Position numbers and translations under genes: made by a program
Shown: in pieces, positions 60,001 through 64,000 of the stretch
Numbering within the stretch: the first letter of the stretch is position 1
Layout of the letters: the number at the start of each line of letters is the position of its first letter
The notes under the pieces: model-generated
What the model saw: the letters and a program-made list of their open reading frames with translations, nothing else
Told to the model about the DNA's origin: nothing
Database searches by the model: none
DNA from: Methylomonas koyamae
GTDB taxonomy: Bacteria; Pseudomonadota; Gammaproteobacteria; Methylococcales; Methylomonadaceae
Assembly (NCBI RefSeq): GCF_019669905.1
Contig: NZ_AP019777.1
Coordinates: forward strand, 2,356,001-2,420,000
Reading direction: 5' to 3'
DNA: 64,000 nucleotides

Positions 60001-63000
60001 GGTGCTCGGTTCGACTTCGTTCGGCCGCCTGGACCTGGAGTTGGTGCAAAGCGCAGGCCGTACCACCGATTTGAACACCCAAAGCGGCGGCTACCAAAGC
60101 ATGCGCCTGCGCGGCCTGGACCGCGATCCGGCCGGCGGATTGTTCGAATTGAACCTGGGCACGCTGCAAGCCGGGTCAGACATCGACCTGCTGGTACTGC
60201 CGACTTTGGAACAACTGGTCGTCGCCAACGCGCCGGCCGGTTATCTGGTCGATGTCTCCGAATACCAGCCGACATACGACCAGGTTTACGGCAACTCCGA
60301 TCCCGATACCGCGCCGTTCGGCACTACCACCACCGCCTACGTCGACCATTACAAACCGGACGGCAGCGGACCCGACTTCGTCGCGCCGGTCAATATCTTC
60401 GGTACCGGCAACACCCCGGTCGATACCCACCTGCGCGTCGGCATGCTGAAAGCCGGCGGCAACATCAACGTCGTCGCCAATTACGGCAGCACCCGCATCG
60501 ACATTACCGCCAATACCAATTTGACCGGCCTGGGCCGGATCGACGTCTTTACCAACGGTAACGTGATTTTGACCGAGACCGAAGGCAACTTGCGCGCCGG
60601 TACCATCACTTCGACTCAGAACGATGTGGTGTTGACCGCCGCCGCAGGCATCGTCGATGCCCAGGGCGATGCCGGCGCCGACGTCCTCGGCAACAACATC
60701 ACGCTGACCGCGCAGGCCGGCGCCATCGGTTCGTTCCTGAACGATCTGGAATTGGATACCGCCTATTCGGCCGCCGGCGAACTGACCGCCCACGCCACTT
60801 CCGATGTTTACATTCAGGAAATGACCGGCAGCCTGGTGGTTAACCAAGCGGTCGCGACGGCCGGCGATTTGCGCCTGACCAGCAAAGACAGTGCCGCCGC
60901 CGGCGAAGACATCATCGTCGCGGCCGGCAAGCTGGTGTCGGCGCTGGCCGGCTCGGTCACGCTGCAATCCGGCGACTCGCTGTTGTTGAACGGCGGCGTG
61001 TTGGCGTTGACCAATCTGTTCTTCAACGTCGACCACCGCAACGCCGACCGCGGCGTCGGCGGCAACGTCAACTTGCGCAACGCCACTTTGGCCGGCAGCG
61101 CCTTACGCTTGCGCGGCGATGAAGACGACGATCTGCTCGATGCTGACGGCGTCGCCATCGCCGTCGTAGCCTACGGTTACGGCGGCGCCGACCAAATCTA
61201 TGGTGGCCTGTTGGCCGACGATTTGTACGGCGGAGAAGGCGCGGATTACATCAGCGGCGGCAACGCCGACGATTTGATCGTGGCCGGCGGCGGTATCGGC
61301 GACGTTCTGTTGGGCGGTAGCGGCGACGACTTGATCTACGGCTCTGCCGACGGCGCCGACAGCGACCCCAATTTTGCCGACGCGGTGCGCTTCGGCGACT
61401 ACATCGACGGTGGCGCCGGTGCCGACCGGATTTATGCGCTGGGCGGCGCCGACGACATTCTGGGCGGCGACGGCGCAGACTGGATCGACGCCGGCGCCGG
61501 CAACGACCGGGTACAGGGCGGCGCGAGCGCCGATTTGATTTACGGCCACCTCGGCAACGACCTGATATACGGTTTCGCCGTCGTCAGCGACGGCGACGAC
61601 AACGCGCTGGACCAACTCTACGGCGAGTGGGGCAACGACCAAATCGTCGGCGGCGGTGGCGACGACTATATCGACGGCGGTTACGGTAACGACGTGTTGA
61701 CCGGCAATGCCGGCAACGACCGCTTGCTGGCCGGTTATGGTTTGAACACGCTGAACGGCGGCGACGGCAACGATTTGTTGTACGGTTCCGACGACGGCGC
61801 CGACACTATGAACGGCAACGCCGGCGACGACCGGATTTGGGGCTATGCCGGCAACGACAATATCGACGCCGGCAGCGGCGAAGATATGGTGGACGGCGGC
61901 GGCGGCGACGATTTGATCGTCGGCGGTGCCGGCAGCGACGTGCTGCTGGGCGGTGCCGACCACGATACCTTGTACGGCCATAGCCTGAGCGGCGCCGGCG
62001 ACGACAACGCGGTCGACTGGTTGTATGGCGACTTCGGCACCGGCGGTAACGAAGCCGGCTCTGGCCGCGACCACTTGTTCGGCCAGGGCGGCAACGACCT
62101 GCTGTACGGCGAAGGCAACGACGACTTGATCGAGGGTACTGCCGGATTCAACCAAAACGAGACCTCGGGCGGTGCCGGTAATCTGATCGATTTCGGCAAT
62201 GCCGGCGACAATGCCGCTTTCGCGGCGCCGGCTGCAACCCCGGCCCCGGCGTTGCACGCAATCGATTACAGCAATAGCCGGGCCGCGGCCAGCTTGCCGG
62301 ATTACGCCGTGCAGCGCGGCCGCTGGGCCGATCTGGCCGGCGCCGCCGGCGAAGACGGCTTGTCCGGCAGCGGCGGACTGTCCACCGATCCGGCAATTGC
62401 GGTAGCGGCGTCCGGCTCGCAATTCATTGCCTGGACCGACACCCGCAGCGGCAACCCGCAAGTCTTGGTGGCGCAATTGGTCGGCGGCGCCTGGGTGCAA
62501 CTGGGCGGCAGCGCCAGCGGCGATGCGCTCGGCGCCGGCGTGTCCAAAACCGTCGCCGAAGCGGCGCGGCCCAGCATTGCCATAGACGCCAGCGGCGCGC
62601 CCGTCGTAGCCTGGACTGCCGAGCACAACGGCCAGCGCGACATTCGCGTGGCCCGCTGGAATTCCGCCGCCGGCACCTGGGAAGCCTTGGGCACCTCGCT
62701 GGCCGAGGCCGGCATTTCCGCGACCGGTACTGCCGGCGCGGCCAAATTGGTGGTTACCGCTAACGGCCCGGTGGTCGCGTGGCTGGACGGCAGTGCCGGC
62801 GCCCAGCGCCTGTATGCCCGCAGCTTCGTCGGCGGGGTCTGGCAGGAAAGCGCGGCCGGTTCGGCCAGCGGCAACGGCATCGCCGGCGGCACGCTCAGCG
62901 CCGATCTGCGCGATCTGGCCCTGGCCAGCGACGGTAACCGGGTCGCTGTGGCCTGGAGCGAGATGGTGTCCGGCGTCCGCCAAATTTATCTGCGCGAACT

Positions 63001-64000
63001 GAGCGGCGGCGCCTGGAACGCGCTGTCCGGTTCGGCCAGCGGCAGTGGCGTCAGCGGCATCGCCGATCCGGACTTGGCCGGCAGCATCAGCCACAACGCG
63101 ATGCCGAGCTTGAGTTATTTCAACGGCCAGTTGTTCGCCGCTTGGCAAACCCATTCCGACCAAGGCGCCGCCGTCGCGGTGGCGACCTTTGCCAATACCC
63201 CGGCCCGCACTCTGGCGCTGGTCGATACCATCGCCGCACCGGAATTGCCGGCCTCGCCGTCGCTCAGCGCCGGCGGCGATGCTTTGCGTTTGTTGTGGGT
63301 GCGGCAACCGCTGGAAAATCAACCAACCGATCTGTACGCGATGCGCTACAACGGCAGCCATTTCGTTGCCGAATTGCCTGGCGAAGCCAGCCCCGGCGGT
63401 TTCAGCCGCAGCGGCGGTATCGCCACGCAACTGGTTGCCGCCACCGACGCAACCGGCCGGACCAGCGTGGCCTGGCTGGATGCGATCAGCGGCCAGCCGG
63501 AAATTCATGCCCGCGGCATGAGCGCGACGGTAAGCCGCACTTTCTACGCCAATAGCGTCACCGGCATTCAGGCGATTCTGGACGGCAACGATTTGGCCGC
63601 CGGCGACTTCATCGTCGTCAACGGCAGCGTCAACGGCGACGTAACGATTGCAGCCGGCGATGCCGGCGTGGCCATCGTCGGCGCTCCGGGTTCGCGCATC
63701 GTCGGTTCGGTGACGGTAGCGGCCGGGGCCAATAACGTCCTGCTGCAAGGTCTGGACATTTCCGGCACGGTGACGGTGCAAGGCGCCAACGGCTTTACCT
63801 TGACCGAATCCAAAGCCGGCGCGGTAACGCTGCAAGGCGGCGCCAACGCCCAGATCACCGCCAACCAATTGAGCGGCAATCTGACGCTGCAGGGCGCGGT
63901 CAACGCTGCGTTGATCGATTCCAACCGGATCAATGCGGCCACCGGCCTGGATCTGCAAGCCGGTGCCGCGGTCAGCAATTTGACCGTCAGCCGTAACAAT
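48050..64000 (+). CDS. Giant LEPR-XLL-type RTX surface protein (3' end outside window)
   Basis: Open frame of 5,317 codons with no stop before the window edge, so the protein exceeds 5,300 residues. ATG 48050 follows GGTGGAG, and a TGA lies in frame 12 nt upstream, which fixes the start. The N-terminus is lysine-rich without a Sec signal, then LEQRLLLS at 58-65 matches the LEPR-XLL motif (Gln for Pro) typical of giant surface proteins. Next: Gly/Ala/Val beta-strand repeats (about 338-3044) with a D-x-N-x-D-G-x-D-D loop at 2000-2008; HGL-TGD/YYV repeats (3060-3366); mixed beta region; RTX repeats (4376-4700); seven Trp-anchored repeats (about 4781-5160); parallel beta-helix from 5165. RTX and the absence of a signal peptide suggest type I secretion. 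The role as adhesin or matrix protein is inference. Confidence 0.9.
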   Translation, partial: MAKKTKKNRGNQVNQQTPVTNPQQLDELLASPLARLLNYLRPAPADTLPRKRPVVETLEQRLLLSTSPLPQPAFNTTLSYTALPTGPTDAVLQIVDTGGPNLTLQLLNGGSVVGQELLDENIRVAFTGSAFNDKLTVNLNYTDSDGNPAFSPFAIKIDFDGGTDIPALSDDQLVIQSAGPHTYQSGGLFVSSTDDIQVGGVLRSVGDIDLQSAEKIDVLSGANLNGRDLRLAAIASSTGGILGTDIQANANTSVNLFGATLAGRNIGIDAQSTVTLDSEDTELFGGQVKIGAVDANASAGIAFSGANTVTATGTLNLDASSSVTSKLVAAPDSSSNQSDKDAAVAISHVNSSANIRVGGSSALTATGAMNIAANNSVNAQTHADGGAGGSSGTALGGTVAVAVIGGDTKADIADSASLSASSVNLTANALRTIDTQAKSTQGGATSGSTQTTGQQTLQQQDAKTSDGSLGLAAAVAVTNVTGDSSIEISTSGALSAGSAMAFNAGSTLAAPNGGITTLADGSNTSDNGTGIGAAAAINTANVTSRVRFSGATTLTAPGGVNAQATLVSSGFGAQATAGAGASGVGVAGALAINVGVTKAEAVLGATANLTLNGNTSLSLKSQTTTTDLAKAYSKTDAGDNSVGVGASVAINVSDTISRAIADTSSRLAGAGAVQLDAKSNNTVTTAVKGGAAGGNAISPAAAITVATSDTLAEVRSASQNLAAQSLIVNAEHTGIATTTAEGAAKGSNVGVGMALSFASAVDTTRALLDRSATLAGAATVSAKSKQASTSTAKASVKGGKEDDGTQDGKVDQQTGAQRGVGDSVAAGKGARNSSSAAANPKAETANTDSTGQSSSDSISVAGAVALNIAESNVQGSTGVNRTVTASGSVAITASANLDAGASADGSAVSDSGSVGVGAAVAINVGTVNNEARIGSGGNINAAGLTLEAKTGGNEATPEHTLTAKATSGAGSDKVGVAGSFALNVANVNTVAHMPGFASATLNGGDLRVRAESSTRTDGQALPENNGAQGGSVGVGASVALNVVNTKTEASIADGAGLNGTAGNVLIEAVGAHNVKTVAKNGAGAGASGSGDGVGVGAGVALAIVDHDKTAYLGAGNLASDTLNANGSVTIRSAHASAAQTEAGGDGAGGSVGVGASVGINILSDDIRAQALRSVAAGGAISVESQIAAGNVNTVTASAQGNKSEGRKADDEANHQVNNNPNNGGDKSVPKAQDGVSEGNQKSDSESSNKSADVGVAAAIGVSYAAVDNLAEVGSGVSLVSSGGAVRVSALADVDGTVLATGTAVDLQTQTNVGAAVGVNVADVESRARTGSNAVLSGSNVTVEARHGDGQRAEFKTWALAAAGGKDYGVAGSVAVNRVSYVTEAALGAGAVINATNTANVLAYNEIGLQGLAGSAGYGKKAGVGISVAVSIVNPTTTASVGDGAQIDAAGDTTIRARSAINPLAIPLGEDIPLLPDSIDATSVAAGVGGSDSGPGVAGSIVVNVFTDNTTASVGRNVLINQNVAAPQSGQDITVEAQDLTRIVSIAGGLAASFDSSSAAVGAGVDVGVLTKTTRASVGRGSQLKARNDITVHANGGEDIISVAASVAVSSNVAASPSVSVYVINSTTRAETENGSSILQPGTTLDAGGKAAVRAEGTLDFVPVAGTLAIGTGSAGVGISNTTVVHNDTVEARVGDRATLRAGGGAEVVANSYEDLVTIAAAGSGGSSAGIAGSVAVNVLTENTFARIGNGVAFDVTPPGLSLTTPDLRVEADANTDIVAVGGAAGYGGSAGVTAGVVVNKLAKNTEASIGSAAGGDVRGDIQVLSDSAENLVAVAASMGVGSGAGIGGSVGVLVANVTTRAFIGDDPDDAVASLGAGNLHARGSIQVAANDILDNINVAGALSVGGSAGIGAAVGVPVVSKRVEAFIGAGANVSGDGQSTLTVDTGGFAIGYETGLGDKPGNVDVQGGRKPTRNDARFAPPDLGQMVDADSNDSPDGMVDTNGDGVDDRAGDPMYSGLRVAGLEKQSGFSGVSVTATNRDSVSNFVMVGGISGGVSVAVGAAVNVFDSTARAYIGNGAAVNADQSDAAAGQQVKVGAGNDFYHLQVAGALAIAPYAGIAPAVGVSVNNLTTEAFIGAGATVKAADDVLVDARAAENYLLIGVAVGGGIAGIGGAVTVPVINDTTNAYIGNGASVVAGGDVAVTSRDDTKILAVSGAGGFGLAGVGASVGVMSMTKSTNAWIGNGADVQANAFGSGVSGILDGSANGTAGFNTGSARGVVVQALSNENVTHIAIAAGGGVVGVAGGVAVTLIDSDTRAWIDNNAVVNGHNNPLTTSSAQGVTVRAGNRVDTFSFAGGLAGGLVGIAGAVDVGSIKNDTAAFIRSGAQVNARNSVVVGAHHLDENDGFTISAAGGFVGGAAAVSVWSLGTPLSANYQNSQGQNGSAFSGNGGNPQNQAADQGGARTSDVGNTVGGFSQGNVNDGRTSANERMAGIGKSAQTTLSNRGPSGTSLRNLIASNAVPSGTQAYIENGAIVTADGNIVVEAKDVTDASFLVGGGGGGFVGIGAAIGVLNIANNARASAGGTLRAGGQIRVNGELVEEVGQTSFAFGGGFVGLGASVSVITDKSTNHAFIADGAVVDNAAAINILASTNQSFDIDTDGATVGAVAVGASFSKVAVGNDNATDTYAGIGANARIGQGSGSVGAITVQAASRIHVTQNTFAMSGGVVGLTFNFAFADIAPDVRATIGDGSKINSTAGIKVLAGTDHNAKVEVFGLSVGGLAGGLSLARANLDAIVAARAGGEITADSLAIGAGHNVDPASMQAIHQVAGGGVRGAYATAEAPAVGIATAQASLANALSTADVSAAIGAGAVFNIAGSASVRADGVNQAKAKGRSISVSLVGMGLLNATATASGDDKATVGGGAKIKAGSLSLQANGIDHADADNDSTDISGLGNIGFSIASATVDPSVGARVGEGANLDISGNLTLRASAITDGDATARRTGLSFGGDFGMIKGNSTVTPDVAAMIDSSAANPTVVKAGAVDIEATHGSPVAMSDGTLASIDTNADLLTTSAPHGLKTGDRITYTTNGNPAIGGLVADRSYGVIVLNDTVVKLGNPFVAENVNDAFDTIRFSTQHGLQTGDLLEYGHKFGDGASAIGGLLNGVKYYVRVIDSLTVKLGTSLAQVTQGLKSFQVSAVDAASNVVTLANHGFSNNQAVTYRAPRTASFNGYAVDDAAEKIAIGPAPNGNDFQTGDRVTYTVSGVDGRAAVAIGGLSNGGSYYVYRVDAETVKLSTAAIKNDGTDVFVNLTRSSGADQSLHKLTRFGEKAITGLEDGRTYYVKTIDANQFQLSASAGGAAIDVNTTGVAGVQYIGVEGIDLSGAGVQGQHYLAVDLSGGLSGNQRLAGAGGLIATPDQYGINGISYANGIGPSFALLISGVGAHAGVDVKPDVDAGTGEGARITATGDVNIKGLTYGNTESYAGATTGAFLGSLGFSGVRMNLQQNTLANVGAGSAIEAGGNIAVWAENQHTAFGTSFAGGGAAGVSVTGAKAVVEALPVTLANIGSGANLHAKGNIDISSRMGAKGAVKADSYAYAGLGSGGSAESFWSIGGAVNDFSSAPINTTVNLDANANIRADDNLNLYALVSDVDIATRTESSAASIFYSDPDAESRTLINSIALITAKAGAQAIGVNSFDAVARHNNVGMYTRAYAEGGSAFGAPDADAWGIQRNLSRIITDAGSAFGSKDLKVEASIYSPRNQVYQAAPGFSLAVWDDRGDVHPEYSFNRHITFNGDVILLSAPTPELLIDANGNIAVAEGVDAVDEGSRIVVNNLSNNGNAGKAVFDVAPMNVNGNPIFGTIDGNQGTVRVRHTWETVELTNLSSKDLWVNAIDPVDRTGRAKVAINADDNQYRFDIAHEFAPTVIDIANLGLGGAPAIVLNGLIDNPIGVTRVVNSRGDVLGSNTGKIRSNKTEIQAAGNIGQNPPLVLGSTSFGRLDLELVQSAGRTTDLNTQSGGYQSMRLRGLDRDPAGGLFELNLGTLQAGSDIDLLVLPTLEQLVVANAPAGYLVDVSEYQPTYDQVYGNSDPDTAPFGTTTTAYVDHYKPDGSGPDFVAPVNIFGTGNTPVDTHLRVGMLKAGGNINVVANYGSTRIDITANTNLTGLGRIDVFTNGNVILTETEGNLRAGTITSTQNDVVLTAAAGIVDAQGDAGADVLGNNITLTAQAGAIGSFLNDLELDTAYSAAGELTAHATSDVYIQEMTGSLVVNQAVATAGDLRLTSKDSAAAGEDIIVAAGKLVSALAGSVTLQSGDSLLLNGGVLALTNLFFNVDHRNADRGVGGNVNLRNATLAGSALRLRGDEDDDLLDADGVAIAVVAYGYGGADQIYGGLLADDLYGGEGADYISGGNADDLIVAGGGIGDVLLGGSGDDLIYGSADGADSDPNFADAVRFGDYIDGGAGADRIYALGGADDILGGDGADWIDAGAGNDRVQGGASADLIYGHLGNDLIYGFAVVSDGDDNALDQLYGEWGNDQIVGGGGDDYIDGGYGNDVLTGNAGNDRLLAGYGLNTLNGGDGNDLLYGSDDGADTMNGNAGDDRIWGYAGNDNIDAGSGEDMVDGGGGDDLIVGGAGSDVLLGGADHDTLYGHSLSGAGDDNAVDWLYGDFGTGGNEAGSGRDHLFGQGGNDLLYGEGNDDLIEGTAGFNQNETSGGAGNLIDFGNAGDNAAFAAPAATPAPALHAIDYSNSRAAASLPDYAVQRGRWADLAGAAGEDGLSGSGGLSTDPAIAVAASGSQFIAWTDTRSGNPQVLVAQLVGGAWVQLGGSASGDALGAGVSKTVAEAARPSIAIDASGAPVVAWTAEHNGQRDIRVARWNSAAGTWEALGTSLAEAGISATGTAGAAKLVVTANGPVVAWLDGSAGAQRLYARSFVGGVWQESAAGSASGNGIAGGTLSADLRDLALASDGNRVAVAWSEMVSGVRQIYLRELSGGAWNALSGSASGSGVSGIADPDLAGSISHNAMPSLSYFNGQLFAAWQTHSDQGAAVAVATFANTPARTLALVDTIAAPELPASPSLSAGGDALRLLWVRQPLENQPTDLYAMRYNGSHFVAELPGEASPGGFSRSGGIATQLVAATDATGRTSVAWLDAISGQPEIHARGMSATVSRTFYANSVTGIQAILDGNDLAAGDFIVVNGSVNGDVTIAAGDAGVAIVGAPGSRIVGSVTVAAGANNVLLQGLDISGTVTVQGANGFTLTESKAGAVTLQGGANAQITANQLSGNLTLQGAVNAALIDSNRINAATGLDLQAGAAVSNLTVSRNN
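49060..57180 (+). repeat. Beta-strand repeats of the giant protein
   Basis: Degenerate units of roughly 60-100 residues with consensus G-V-G-A-(A/S)-V-A-(I/L)-N-V, then T-x-A-x-I-G-x-G-A-x-V-x-A, then V-x-V-x-A. Examples are GVGASVALNVVNTKTEASI and GIAGSVAVNVLTENTFARIG. They alternate short hydrophobic strands with Gly turns, fitting an extended beta-solenoid. A hydrophilic, charged linker interrupts them near 51650-51800. Confidence 0.8.
54041..54088 (+). other. Calcium-loop-like insert (TSP3/EF-hand type)
   Basis: Encodes M-V-D-T-N-G-D-G-V-D-D-R-A-G-D (Asp2000-Asp2008 core). The spacing of acidic and Gly residues is that of thrombospondin type 3 or dockerin-like calcium loops. It stands alone in the Gly/Ala/Val repeat zone. 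Confidence 0.55.
57227..58150 (+). repeat. HGL-TGD / YYV repeats
   Basis: Units begin with HGLKTGD (His codon 57269), HGLQTGD (57452) and HGFSNNQ (57671), with FQTGDRV near 57791. They continue with IGGL-x-x-G-x-x-YYV and end T-V-K-L-(G/S). Repeats of this form recur in large bacterial and phage adhesion proteins; the fold is probably a small beta domain. Confidence 0.7.
61175..62150 (+). repeat. RTX (haemolysin-type) calcium-binding repeats
   Basis: About 325 residues rich in GGxGxDxUx nonapeptides, for example GGSGDDLIYG, GGDGADWIDAGAGNDRV and GGDGNDLLYG. These bind calcium and fold into a parallel beta-roll outside the cell. They are the hallmark of type I secretion substrates; here they lie inside the protein rather than at its known end. 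Confidence 0.93.
62392..63530 (+). repeat. Seven Trp-anchored repeats, propeller-like
   Basis: A strand with V/A-A-W (LLW in unit 6) occurs seven times: Trp codons at 62432, 62612, 62780, 62954, 63143, 63296 and 63473, a mean spacing of 58 residues. Several units follow with G-G-x-W-x-x-L-x-G-S-A-S-G. Seven units suggest a complete seven-bladed beta-propeller. Confidence 0.6.
63541..64000 (+). other. Start of a parallel beta-helix domain
   Basis: From F-Y-A-N-S-V-T-G-I-Q-A-I onward the sequence runs in short coils (GSVNGDVTIAAG, GSVTVAAGANNVLLQG, LTLQGAVNAALIDSN) typical of right-handed parallel beta-helices. It continues past the window edge. Confidence 0.6.

Noticed and set aside
58346..60169. 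A 607-codon minus-strand open frame, and similar ones at 49709-51025 and 55580-57271
   Set aside because: All are mirror frames of the giant gene with low-complexity composition and no ribosome site or family match.
61103..63958. A 951-codon open frame on the minus strand
   Set aside because: It lies antisense to the RTX/propeller part of the giant gene, has the Val/Ala/Gly composition expected of a mirror frame in GC-rich repeats, and shows no domain. The plus frame carries clear motifs.

Overview
The window looks like chromosome of a GC-rich gammaproteobacterium, most likely a type I methanotroph close to Methylomonas. This rests on gene content: a gyrA-serC-pheA-hisC-tyrA-aroA-cmk-rpsA-ihfB block of the pseudomonad/methanotroph type, a full System I cytochrome c maturation operon, a cytochrome P460-family protein, a PEP-CTERM protein with HAF repeats, and a giant LEPR-XLL-type surface protein. 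The genus is an inference. No tRNA, rRNA, CRISPR array, transposase or phage gene was found.

Left part (1-4702): the end of a NarL/FixJ-type response regulator, an HDOD protein, a chemoreceptor whose sensor domain carries a CxxCH haem-binding motif, a low-molecular-weight protein tyrosine phosphatase and a dienelactone-hydrolase-family protein. Next (4830-15713) is a compact block linking DNA gyrase A, serine and aromatic amino acid biosynthesis, CMP kinase, ribosomal protein S1 and IHF-beta. It is followed (15819-21724) by two alpha/beta hydrolases tightly linked to a two-gene RND efflux system.

The middle (21721-34872) holds, on the minus strand, purE-purK and a large Cache-PAS-GGDEF-EAL c-di-GMP protein. 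Divergent from purE is a ten-gene run, ccmA-B-C-D-E-F-G-H-I-hemN, in which nearly every junction is a stop/start overlap, joining cytochrome c assembly to oxygen-independent haem synthesis.

The accessory part starts at 35138: a predicted extracellular metzincin-like protease with PPC and PKD domains; a cluster of hairpins; a HAF-repeat PEP-CTERM gene broken by one nonsense codon; a 75-bp palindromic element; a CstA-type transporter; a three-gene ABC-2 exporter; a cytochrome P460-family protein; and a class II histone-deacetylase-like amidohydrolase. After a 1.3-kb gene-free stretch comes a single reading frame of at least 5,317 codons (48050 to the window edge and beyond). Its parts in order are a basic N-terminus with a LEPR-XLL-like motif, about 2,700 residues of Gly/Ala/Val-rich beta-strand repeats with an embedded Ca-loop-like sequence, an HGL-TGD/YYV repeat block, further beta-rich sequence, an RTX calcium-binding block, seven Trp-anchored propeller-like repeats and the start of a parallel beta-helix. 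It is probably a type I-secreted giant adhesin or matrix protein, and it is the most notable feature of the window.
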